Shown here: piece by piece, positions 22,586 through 30,136 of the stretch
Numbering within the stretch: the stretch's first letter is position 1
Layout of the letters: each line of letters begins with the position of its first letter
From: an uncultured Ruminococcus sp.
GTDB lineage: Bacteria; Bacillota; Clostridia; Oscillospirales; Ruminococcaceae
Assembly: GCA_946413815.1 (NCBI GenBank)
Contig: CAMKMD010000015.1
Span: 1-64,000 of the forward strand
Length of the DNA: 64,000 bases
Direction: 5' to 3'
Position numbers and translations under genes: made by a program
The notes under the pieces: generated by a model
Databases searched by the model: none
What the model saw: only the letters and a program-made list of their open reading frames with translations
What the model was told of the DNA's origin: nothing

Positions 22586-24095
22586 TTCTTTCACCTCCTG
22601 CTATGGTATTCATAATAGTATTCTGTGTAAGTTCATCGCCTGTGAGCTCGCCCACAAGTTTTCGGTCGCGCATTACAAGGAGTCTTGAACAGGTACGGAG
22701 CATCTCATCAGTCTCGGAGGAGATGAATGTAACGCTCATACCCTCTGATGCGAGCTTGAGCACAAGTTTCTGGATATCGACCTTGGTTCCGACATCAATA
22801 CCTCGTGTAGGTTCGTCAAGTATCAGGTACTTTGGATGAGTCAGGAGCCAGCGTCCGAGGATGACTTTCTGCTGATTACCGCCGGACAGCGATTTGATCG
22901 GTGTATTCACTGAGGCGGTCTTGATATCGAGCAGCTTGATGTACTCATCGGCGAACTTGTTTGCCTGAGCCCTGGTGAACGGCTTGAAGAAGCCTTTTAT
23001 TACCTGAAGGGCGAGTATGATATTGTCACGGACGGAGAGATCTCCTACAATTCCGTCACGCTTTCTGTCTTCAGGCAGATAGGCAATGCCGTTCTTCATG
23101 GCATCAATAGGCTTGGTTATATCAACATCCTTACCGTCCATTTTCACTTTGCCGGATGTGACTTTATCGGCACCGAAGATGGCGCGGACACATTCACTTC
23201 TTCCGGAGCCGAGAAGACCGGTGAACCCATTTACTTCTCCCTTGCGGATAGTGAAATCAAAGGGCTTGATTCCTTCTGTGGAGCAGAGTCCCTTCGCTTC
23301 GTATACCGGTGTATCCTTCCTGTCGGTGAATACAGGGATATCGTTTTTTATATCCGCCATATCGTCAAGCTCCTTGCCAAGCATCTTAGATACGAGCTGC
23401 ACTCTCGGAAGTTTCTCTATTTCGTATTCTCCTACAAGAGTTCCGTCACGGAGTACTGTGATCCTGTCACAGACCTCGTATACCTGATCCAGGAAGTGGG
23501 TTACAAAAATGATGCCTGTACCGCGTTCACGAAGCTGCCGCATAAGATCAAACAGTCTTGCAACTTCGGATTCATCAAGCGATGATGTAGGCTCGTCAAG
23601 AATAAGCACCGAACAATCCATATCGACTGCTCTTGCTATAGCAATCATCTGCTGTACAGCAATGGAGCAGCTTGCGAGCTGGGCTGTCGGACCAACGGCT
23701 ATGCCCAGCGAATCAAGGAGCTTCTCAGCCTTCCTGTTCATTTCCTTCCAGCTGACGAAATTCCCTTCTCCGCGGCCAAGGTAAATATTCTCCGCCACTG
23801 AGAGGTTTGGACAGAGTGATATCTCCTGATACACCGTACTGATGCCCAGGTTCTGAGCATCCTGGGGAGAGTGTATCTGCACCGGGCCGTCATGGCCTTT
23901 TAAAAAGATATTGCCTTCATCCTTTATATGTACACCCGTAAGCACCTTGATCAATGTCGATTTTCCGGCGCCGTTCTCGCCCATAAGAGCATGGATCTCA
24001 CCTGCTCTGAGAGTGAAATCAACATTTCTGAGAGCCTTTACTCCCGGGAAGGATTTGTAAATTCCACGCATCTCAAGCAGCGATCTTTCCTGCAT
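22575..24095 (-). CDS. Sugar ABC transporter ATP-binding protein (double ATPase)
   Basis: 506 aa with two ABC domains, as in RbsA/MglA/YtfR. Domain 1 has Walker A GENGAGKST (39-47) and Walker B LILDEPTSSLD. Domain 2 has the degenerate loop GLLGSGRSE, the signature LSGGNQQK and Walker B LILDEPTRGID. It drives sugar import with the two permeases. A terminator-like hairpin lies between it and the binding protein gene upstream. Confidence 0.92.
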   Translation of the reverse strand: MQERSLLEMRGIYKSFPGVKALRNVDFTLRAGEIHALMGENGAGKSTLIKVLTGVHIKDEGNIFLKGHDGPVQIHSPQDAQNLGISTVYQEISLCPNLSVAENIYLGRGEGNFVSWKEMNRKAEKLLDSLGIAVGPTAQLASCSIAVQQMIAIARAVDMDCSVLILDEPTSSLDESEVARLFDLMRQLRERGTGIIFVTHFLDQVYEVCDRITVLRDGTLVGEYEIEKLPRVQLVSKMLGKELDDMADIKNDIPVFTDRKDTPVYEAKGLCSTEGIKPFDFTIRKGEVNGFTGLLGSGRSECVRAIFGADKVTSGKVKMDGKDVDITKPIDAMKNGIAYLPEDRKRDGIVGDLSVRDNIILALQVIKGFFKPFTRAQANKFADEYIKLLDIKTASVNTPIKSLSGGNQQKVILGRWLLTHPKYLILDEPTRGIDVGTKVDIQKLVLKLASEGMSVTFISSETDEMLRTCSRLLVMRDRKLVGELTGDELTQNTIMNTIAGGERNDG

Positions 24096-24127
24096 TTTAC
24101 TCCCTCCAAACCTGGTGTTTTCAAAAA

Positions 24128-24173
24128 ATAGTGCGGGGACATACCACTTAAGAAATATGTCTCACCGCACTAT
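24128..24173 (-). terminator. Intercistronic terminator after the binding protein
   Basis: ATAGTGCGG / CCGCACTAT outer stem plus an inner GACATA / TATGTC stem, followed on the minus strand by TTTTTT. It lies in the 100-bp gap between binding-protein and ATPase genes. Partial termination would give more binding protein than membrane components. Confidence 0.75.
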
Positions 24174-24195
24174 CGGTAATTGCTACGGTCAGAGA

Positions 24196-25203
24196 TCAGA
24201 TACCGTATTTCTCAACGTCCTCGGCAGTGATCTTAGTTGCATCGAAGCCCTTCTCGTCCATGATAACGGTCTTCTCCTTAAGAGTTCCGCCGCTCTCAAG
24301 AGTATCTATGATATCCTTGATGTATGAAGCCTGGAAGGGATTGCACTGTCCGTCGTAGTTCCAGTTTCCTGCCTTGAGCTCTTCAAGTGCCCACTTATTG
24401 CAGTCAAAGCCCATTACTATAACGTCCTTGCCAACGCCGTGTGAGATATTTGCACGGTCAAGAGCAGCAACAGCGCCCTTTGCCATATCATCATTCTCTG
24501 CATATATTACATTAAAGCTCTTGCCTGAGTCGATAACAGACTGCACGATCTGCTGCGCCTTCTCAGCGTTCCACTCAGCTGTCTGCTGTGTGACGATAGT
24601 CCAGCCAAGCTCCTTGGCAGCATCGTTGAGAGCGCCGGAGCGTCCCTCCTGAGCAGCTGAACCCATAATACCCTGGATGTGAATAATCTCATATCCGTCA
24701 AGCTTCTGATCCTTGAGCCAGTCAACGGCTGTCTTTCCCTCCTTGGGCATATCAGAAACGATGGATGCTTCATAAAGGCTCGGATCAGCGGAGATAGTAC
24801 GGTCAAAAAGAATTACCTTGACACCTGCATCCTTTGCATCCTTGAGGACTGAATCCCATCCGGCCATATCAGCAGCGGAGAGGAGGAGGTAGTCTACCTC
24901 GTCCTGGATGAACTTCTGGGCGTGTGTTATCTGCTCGTCATTCTTCAGGCTGTATGCGAAGGATGCTTCAAAACCGTTCTCCTTTGTGAACGTTGCTTTA
25001 AGATCCTTGTCATTTGCTGTACGGTATCCTGACTCGTTAGGATCGTTGTTAATGATTCCGACTTTTATCAGAGACCCGGAATTACCGCCCGAGGGAGTTC
25101 CTGCTGATGAAGGTGTGGAGGCAGGCGCTGTTCCGCATGATGCGAGCATTGCCGCGCATACAGCTGTACCTGCAATGATGGATAAGATCTTTCTTGCTTT
25201 CAT
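24196..25203 (-). CDS. Sugar ABC transporter substrate-binding lipoprotein (YtfQ-like)
   Basis: 335 aa from ATG 25203, which has AAGGAG upstream. The signal peptide has lipobox LASC (Cys23), then a Ser/Thr/Gly linker and a periplasmic-binding fold (VGIINNDPNESGYRTAN, IILFDRTISADP, YAENDDMAKGAVAALD). It resembles YtfQ, a furanose-sugar binder, which would suit L-arabinofuranose released from hemicellulose; the ligand is inferred from the adjacent araAD genes. Confidence 0.9.
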   Translation of the reverse strand: MKARKILSIIAGTAVCAAMLASCGTAPASTPSSAGTPSGGNSGSLIKVGIINNDPNESGYRTANDKDLKATFTKENGFEASFAYSLKNDEQITHAQKFIQDEVDYLLLSAADMAGWDSVLKDAKDAGVKVILFDRTISADPSLYEASIVSDMPKEGKTAVDWLKDQKLDGYEIIHIQGIMGSAAQEGRSGALNDAAKELGWTIVTQQTAEWNAEKAQQIVQSVIDSGKSFNVIYAENDDMAKGAVAALDRANISHGVGKDVIVMGFDCNKWALEELKAGNWNYDGQCNPFQASYIKDIIDTLESGGTLKEKTVIMDEKGFDATKITAEDVEKYGI

Positions 25204-25283
25204 GATAACACTCCTTACATAATACATAAGTTTTCATAATATAATGACCATGTGACTGATACTATCATGTCATGCTGTCATTA

Positions 25284-25301
25284 ACTTGTATTTACATTAT
25301 A
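25284..25301 (-). promoter_or_regulatory. Promoter -10 with overlapping AraR-type operator, arabinose operon
   Basis: Minus strand TATAAT at 25301-25296 adjoins TGTATTTACA (25287-25296). The same 10-mer occurs inverted at 27298-27307 before the AraR gene. The -35 (TAGAAA, 25324-25319) is weak, so activation may be required. Confidence 0.6.
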
Positions 25302-25378
25302 TCTGGCTTGTGCAGACATTTCTACAGAAAATATCATCGAAAATGTAGATTTTTTTATGATTCGGTGATACAACATTG

Positions 25379-26077
25379 TCAATGTCTTACATTGGCCATA
25401 GTCTGGAACTGCCTCGGAGTAAGGCCTGTATGTTTCTTGAATATCTGGCTGAAATACCGATAATCCCGGTATCCGACATCATATGCGATCTCGCTTATCA
25501 GCTTTGATGTACAGCAAAGCAGCTCCTTCGAGTGATGTATTCTCACTCTCGTAAGATATTCGGACAAATTTTCTCCGGACTCCTTTTTAAAGAGCGCGCT
25601 CAGATAGGAAGGACTTAATCCGACCGCAGATGCTACCGACCTGAGGGATACATCATCGTTCATGTAATTCAGGTCAATGTACTGCTTTGCCTTCCTTGTG
25701 ATAGCAGCTCCGTTACCCGCAGCCGCTTCTATGCGCCAAATGATGCACTGACGCACAAGCTCGGTAAGGAACGACAGCGATGACTCCTGTGTAACGAGTC
25801 TGCTGCCGATATCGTCTACTGTTCCGAAGCGTTCACAGAATGCTGTACTGTCTACGCCGATCCCGGATGAAAAGCTGTGTGCCGCAATATATATCTCCAT
25901 GCTGACATACAGCCGTACCATGAGCGAGTCGAGTTCCATAATTCCGGCTTCACCAAGTATTTCCTCCAGCTGTTCACGGCAATTGTCAATCCCCCCGCTC
26001 TGTAAGAGCGATTCAATCTTTACTGCATCGGGCTTCTTTATGATGCCCGTAGTTTTCCCGCATTCCATTTTTCCCAT
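25379..26077 (-). CDS. AraC-family transcriptional regulator
   Basis: 232 aa with GGAGG before ATG 26077. The C-terminal 100 residues hold the double helix-turn-helix: SLRSVASAVGLSPSYLSALFKKESG and ISEIAYDVGYRDYRYFSQIFKKHTG. The N-terminal helical part resembles the region before the DNA-binding domain in YesN-type regulators, without a receiver. It is in one unit with the AraR-type gene, 23 bp downstream of it, and faces the transporter promoter; it may activate that promoter. Confidence 0.88.
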   Translation of the reverse strand: MGKMECGKTTGIIKKPDAVKIESLLQSGGIDNCREQLEEILGEAGIMELDSLMVRLYVSMEIYIAAHSFSSGIGVDSTAFCERFGTVDDIGSRLVTQESSLSFLTELVRQCIIWRIEAAAGNGAAITRKAKQYIDLNYMNDDVSLRSVASAVGLSPSYLSALFKKESGENLSEYLTRVRIHHSKELLCCTSKLISEIAYDVGYRDYRYFSQIFKKHTGLTPRQFQTMANVRH

Positions 26078-26100
26078 TTCCGGACACCTCCGACTTTATG

Positions 26101-27201
26101 TCATGAGACAGCCTTTTCAGTTATCCTGAGATTCTTTACTGAATTCCTTGACTTGAGATCCGGAGCGAAGATGATGTCCTTGTGCTCATTCTGAGGTGAG
26201 CTGATCTGATCAAGAAGGCATCTAGCAGCCATCTCGCCGAGCCTGCGGTGAGGATGTGCAACTGTTGTAAGCGGTATGTCACAGATTGATGCTATCTTGG
26301 AATCATCCACACCTACAATAGATACATCCTCCGGAACATTGATGCCGTACTCCTTGCAGAACTGCATCATGGTCAGCGCAAGGTCATCGTTGTAGCATAC
26401 AACAGCCGTGGAATTCATAAGCATTTCAAGAAGTCTCTCCTTGCAGAAGCGAAACAGCTGCTTCTTCTCTGCTGCTGAGAACCATAACACGTTCTTCTCT
26501 GCATCAGCCGCTCCGTGTGCAAGACAACTCTGCATGAATCCGCTGTAGCGTTTATGTCCCTGAATGTTGTCAAGGGCAAATATAGCTGAAATTTTTGAAT
26601 GTCCGTTATCAAATAGGTGGTCTGTAACAAGCTTTCCGGCCGCTTCATCATCCATAGAAACGCACGGGAACTCTGACCACGGATACTTAGCATTGAAAAA
26701 TACAAGCGGTACACCGCTGCGCTTAAGCTCATTGTACAGATCTGTATTCGGATTCGGAAGAGCACTCTTTGAGGGCTCCACTATAAGTCCCTGTACACCA
26801 TGCGAGATCATACTCCTGAGAGCCTGTGTCTCCTCTGCTACCTGATTGTGTGTAATGGCCAGCTGCATAGCGTAGCCGGATTCATTGAGCACACTCTCGA
26901 TGCCTGTAACGATGTACGGAAAGATGTAGTCGCTGAAATAAGTCGATATAACACCTATGCTCTTTGTAAGCGAGGGCATGGCAGTAACTCCGCCTTTTAC
27001 GAAGGTACCGCTTCCTCTTACCCTACATATCACGTTTTCGCTCTCAAGGCGCATCAGGGCCTGTCTTACAGTCTGGCGGCTGACTCCGTGGATAGCGCAA
27101 AGTTCCTTTTCAGTCAGAAAGCGGTCATTTGTCTTAAGCTTTTCTGAAGCAATATAATTCTTTGCCCATTCCACGATCGTCATATATTTGTAGTCTTCCA
27201 T
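26101..27201 (-). CDS. AraR-type repressor (GntR HTH with LacI-type sensor domain)
   Basis: 366 aa. The N-terminal GntR winged helix (about 5-70: FLTEKELCAIHGVSRQTVRQAL, RVRGSGTFV) is fused to a LacI/periplasmic-binding effector domain (from about 80: SIGVISTYFSDYIFPYIVTGIE). This fusion is characteristic of AraR, the arabinose-responsive repressor of Firmicutes. Palindromes with TTGTA/TACAA arms overlap its own -35 box and the transporter promoter, supporting autoregulation and control of the ara operon. Confidence 0.9.
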   Translation of the reverse strand: MEDYKYMTIVEWAKNYIASEKLKTNDRFLTEKELCAIHGVSRQTVRQALMRLESENVICRVRGSGTFVKGGVTAMPSLTKSIGVISTYFSDYIFPYIVTGIESVLNESGYAMQLAITHNQVAEETQALRSMISHGVQGLIVEPSKSALPNPNTDLYNELKRSGVPLVFFNAKYPWSEFPCVSMDDEAAGKLVTDHLFDNGHSKISAIFALDNIQGHKRYSGFMQSCLAHGAADAEKNVLWFSAAEKKQLFRFCKERLLEMLMNSTAVVCYNDDLALTMMQFCKEYGINVPEDVSIVGVDDSKIASICDIPLTTVAHPHRRLGEMAARCLLDQISSPQNEHKDIIFAPDLKSRNSVKNLRITEKAVS

Positions 27202-27274
27202 ATTTACCTCCGATCGTATATTAGTGAAACGGATGATTCAGTGCCGGATGCGCTGAATACCATTTACTGATTTA

Positions 27275-27310
27275 ATTATATCACAGTACTTCTCACTTGT
27301 AAATACAACT
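27275..27310 (-). promoter_or_regulatory. Promoter of the AraR gene with overlapping operator
   Basis: Minus strand TTTACA (27303-27298), 17-bp spacer, TATAAT (27280-27275). Operator ACTTGTAAATACAACT (27295-27310) covers the -35 box. Confidence 0.75.
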
Positions 27311-27498
27311 TGGAGAATTTGTATTTAAGTTTGTGTATACAACTAAAAATATGTACGTTCAATTGTGCATTTTGACGGATAAAGGTAATTAAACTTGGTC
27401 ATTTTACCGTTTTACGGTACATAATGGCGTTAATAGTGAACACATTTGTTCACCTGTAACATATTATGAAAATACAAATGTTGGTATACTCCGGCGAC
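27311..27498. promoter_or_regulatory. Intergenic region with a second AraR-like half-palindrome
   Basis: TTGTGTATACAA at 27331-27342 resembles the 27295 operator and could allow cooperative binding or looping. A further ATTTGTATTTAAG half site lies between them. The rest of this AT-rich gap shows no gene or clear structured RNA. Confidence 0.45.
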
Positions 27499-27527
27499 TT
27501 GACATTGAAGTATGTACATGATATACT
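27499..27527 (+). promoter_or_regulatory. Promoter of the SpoU methyltransferase gene
   Basis: TTGACA (27499-27504), 17-bp spacer, TATACT (27522-27527). Confidence 0.8.
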
Positions 27528-27552
27528 AATCTAAATAAAAAGGAGAAATGAT

Positions 27553-28362
27553 ATGGCAAACATTATTGAAATAACTGATCTCTCAGCACCCGAGCTGATA
27601 CCATATACAAATACCTCAGAGCAGAAGCTGATGAGATGGATCGAACCGGAACCGGGTATATTCGTTGCAGAGAGTCCTAAGGTTATACGTACAGCACTGG
27701 CAAGCGGATACACTCCCCTATCATTGCTGGCTGAAAGAAAATGCATATCCGGACAGGCCGCAGACATTATCGGGAGTTGCGGTGATATACCTGTCTATAC
27801 TGCCGACAGCAGTGTTCTTGAAGATCTTACAGGATTCAGACTTACACAGGGACTGCTTTGTGTTATGCGTAGAATGGTGCTGCCTGAAGCTGCGGAGCTG
27901 ATTTCAGGATGCAGCAGGATCGCAGTTCTTGAAGACATAATGAATCAGAACAATGTGGGAGCTATTTTCCGGTCAGCTGCTGCTCTTGGCATCGATGCTG
28001 TACTTCTTACAGACAGATGCAGCGATCCGCTTTTCAGAAGATGTGTCAGAGTAAGTATGGGAACGGTGTTTCAAGTGCCATGGGCCTTTCTTCCCGATGG
28101 CGACTACATCGGCTTTCTGAAGAATAACAGTTTCATTACTGCGGCGATGGCTCTCAGGAATGACACTATTGATATACGTGACAGAAGACTCATTGATTCG
28201 GAAAAGCTTGCTATTGTTCTCGGCACCGAAGGCGAAGGACTGAAGGAAGAAACGATCTCTGCCTGTGACTATACCATTAAAATACCTATGTCTCGCGGAG
28301 TTGATTCTCTCAATGTAGCAGCTGCTAGTGCAGTAGCTTTCTGGCAGCTTGGCAGGAACTAA
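27553..28362 (+). CDS. SpoU/TrmH-family RNA 2'-O-methyltransferase
   Basis: 269 aa. An N-terminal RNA-binding segment precedes the SPOUT knot with its three motifs: DIMNQNNVGAIFRSAAALG, IVLGTEGEGL and IPMSRGVDSLNVAAASAV. It methylates a ribose of rRNA or tRNA using S-adenosylmethionine; the exact nucleotide cannot be assigned. Single gene with strong promoter, AAGGAG site and terminator. Confidence 0.92.
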   Translation: MANIIEITDLSAPELIPYTNTSEQKLMRWIEPEPGIFVAESPKVIRTALASGYTPLSLLAERKCISGQAADIIGSCGDIPVYTADSSVLEDLTGFRLTQGLLCVMRRMVLPEAAELISGCSRIAVLEDIMNQNNVGAIFRSAAALGIDAVLLTDRCSDPLFRRCVRVSMGTVFQVPWAFLPDGDYIGFLKNNSFITAAMALRNDTIDIRDRRLIDSEKLAIVLGTEGEGLKEETISACDYTIKIPMSRGVDSLNVAAASAVAFWQLGRN

Positions 28363-28364
28363 AA

Positions 28365-28386
28365 GAGGGCGCTGATTGCGCCCTCT
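28365..28386. terminator. Bidirectional terminator
   Basis: GAGGGCGC / GCGCCCTC stem between converging genes. Confidence 0.8.
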
Positions 28387-28388
28387 TG

Positions 28389-28586
28389 TTATGCCATCAT
28401 GATCTCTGAGATTGTGCTGAGTATTTTGTCGTGACAGCCGCCGCAGCCTGTTGAACAGTGTGTGGCCTGCTGAACCTTATCAAAGAGTGCTACTGCATCC
28501 TCGAGTTTATCACTGTCCTTCAGTGCGTCCTCGATATCGAAGTAGGTTACTCCCATGCAGTGGCAGATCTCATAATTCTCCTTCAT
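28389..28586 (-). CDS. BFD-like [2Fe-2S]-binding protein
   Basis: 65 aa. Four cysteines in the BFD pattern CxC (Cys8, Cys10) and CxxC (Cys48, Cys51) plus the context GVTYFDIEDAL match bacterioferritin-associated ferredoxin-like domains. It probably binds one [2Fe-2S] cluster and acts in electron transfer or iron handling. Stand-alone gene with a perfect promoter; no bacterioferritin gene is adjacent. Confidence 0.8.
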   Translation of the reverse strand: MKENYEICHCMGVTYFDIEDALKDSDKLEDAVALFDKVQQATHCSTGCGGCHDKILSTISEIMMA

Positions 28587-28608
28587 CGTGACACCTCCTT
28601 TTTTCTTT

Positions 28609-28637
28609 ATTATATCTCATACAGAGATAGTTGTCAA
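28609..28637 (-). promoter_or_regulatory. Sigma-A promoter of the BFD-like gene
   Basis: Minus strand TTGACA (28637-28632), 17-bp spacer, TATAAT (28614-28609). Confidence 0.85.
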
Positions 28638-28725
28638 TCAAGAAAAATATTTTTTCAGGAAAGTGTCCGCCTTGATATAATTAGTGCGAGTATAATAAAG
28701 AACATGTTCAAAGGAGTGGATATCC

Positions 28726-29295
28726 ATGACAGACAGCCAGCTCCGAAGCCTTATGGAGACATCTCCGGAGGCTGGTCAGCGTGCGCTGTATGATGAATAC
28801 TGCGGCTACGTATATGCCATTGCAGCAAACTGCCTGCGAAGCTGCGGTACGCCTGAAGATGTCGAAGAATGCGTTTCAGATGCGTTTATAGGCATATTCA
28901 AGGCGCTGAATCAACCGGACAGATACTTTGAAGGCGACCTTAAAGGCGTTATTTCGACAATAGCCCGCCGTACTGCAATCGACTGCTTCCGTAAGCTTTC
29001 AACCAGATTGAAGCGAAACGTAGCCATAGAAGATATTCAGACCGAATTCCGCTGTGAGGAAAACATCGAAGCAGATTCCGACCGTACTGAGACACAGCGT
29101 ATTCTTCTTGAGTGCGTAAGAAATCTCGGTAGCCCTGATTCCGATATAATCATGCAGCATTACTTTTACGGAAGAAGTTCAGGACAGATAGCCTCCTCAG
29201 TCGGAATGAAAGAAAGTGCCGTACAGAAACGTATGCAGAGAGCAAGAAAGAAACTGAGATCACTGCTTGAAAAAGCAGGTATAACCGGAGTGTGA
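28726..29295 (+). CDS. ECF-type RNA polymerase sigma factor
   Basis: 189 aa. Region 2 (EDVEECVSDAFIGIFKAL and the GDLKGVISTIARRTAIDCFRK segment) and region 4 (GRSSGQIASSVGMKESAVQKRMQRARKKL) are clear. It heads a three-gene operon with a membrane protein that looks like its anti-sigma factor and a binding lipoprotein. A TATAAT at 28691-28696 lies upstream, but no convincing -35 pairs with it, so the promoter may be autoregulated by this sigma. Confidence 0.9.
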   Translation: MTDSQLRSLMETSPEAGQRALYDEYCGYVYAIAANCLRSCGTPEDVEECVSDAFIGIFKALNQPDRYFEGDLKGVISTIARRTAIDCFRKLSTRLKRNVAIEDIQTEFRCEENIEADSDRTETQRILLECVRNLGSPDSDIIMQHYFYGRSSGQIASSVGMKESAVQKRMQRARKKLRSLLEKAGITGV

Positions 29296-29299
29296 GAAT

Positions 29300-30136
29300 A
29301 TGGATAAAAGAGATCTATTCAGAATAGAAGATGATGAACTTATCAGTCAGATAGCCAAAGACTATCCCGCTCTTACTGATAAAGAAACAGAACGTATATT
29401 TTCACGTATAAACAAAAAACTCGGTGAGGATCAGAAAGCAGAAATGTATCACGAAGCTGTTTCAGGGGTTGAGCGTTATCATCGCCCCGTATGGCAAAGG
29501 ATACTCGGTATTGCCGCCGGTATCGCCGCTGTGACCGGAATTGCCGGAAGCGCTGTGCTTCTCAACAAAAGTGCTCCTAAGCCGGTTATAGTAAATGATA
29601 CGGTTTGCAGCACTTCTCCGTCAGATACTTTACCGGCTGCAAAATTCCTGACCGATTCTTTTCTTGAGGCTGCTTCGCTGATCAACGGACAAACAGCACC
29701 TGAACACAGCGGAAAGCTTGTCGTTTTTCTCAGGGATGAATCGGAGACAGACAATTCCGGTCCTGTATACTCTCCTGTCACGGACACGAGTTTTGTTGTA
29801 CCGGCCGATATTACCGGACTTCTTGAGGATATCGTTACAGAAGAGTATATGGCAGAACTTCGTGATAACGGAGGGGATTATTTCTCTGACAGCATAGACC
29901 TGATATCGGGTGTTGTTAAGGAAAATGAATATCCCTCCTATATAGAATTCTGCGGTGAATTATATACCATTGTTAATGATGGAGAAGCTCCGTCATACAC
30001 AGAAGAACCTACGCTAATGAACACCGGACAAACAAGTTTCACAGTCAGACGATCCGACGGAGCCCCCCTCTACTTTACAATTGTATGGGACGGTGCTCAG
30101 TGGAGGATAGACAATATAGAAAGGAAATCATCATGA
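29300..30136 (+). CDS. Membrane protein, probable anti-sigma factor
   Basis: 278 aa. A cytoplasmic N-terminus of about 65 residues, one membrane helix at about 68-90 (ILGIAAGIAAVTGIAGSAVLL), and an extracellular part of about 185 residues. Topology and position 4 bp after the ECF sigma gene fit an anti-sigma factor. No zinc HxxxCxxC motif is present, so it is not a classical ZAS domain. Its TGA overlaps the next ATG. Confidence 0.65.
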   Translation: MDKRDLFRIEDDELISQIAKDYPALTDKETERIFSRINKKLGEDQKAEMYHEAVSGVERYHRPVWQRILGIAAGIAAVTGIAGSAVLLNKSAPKPVIVNDTVCSTSPSDTLPAAKFLTDSFLEAASLINGQTAPEHSGKLVVFLRDESETDNSGPVYSPVTDTSFVVPADITGLLEDIVTEEYMAELRDNGGDYFSDSIDLISGVVKENEYPSYIEFCGELYTIVNDGEAPSYTEEPTLMNTGQTSFTVRRSDGAPLYFTIVWDGAQWRIDNIERKSS

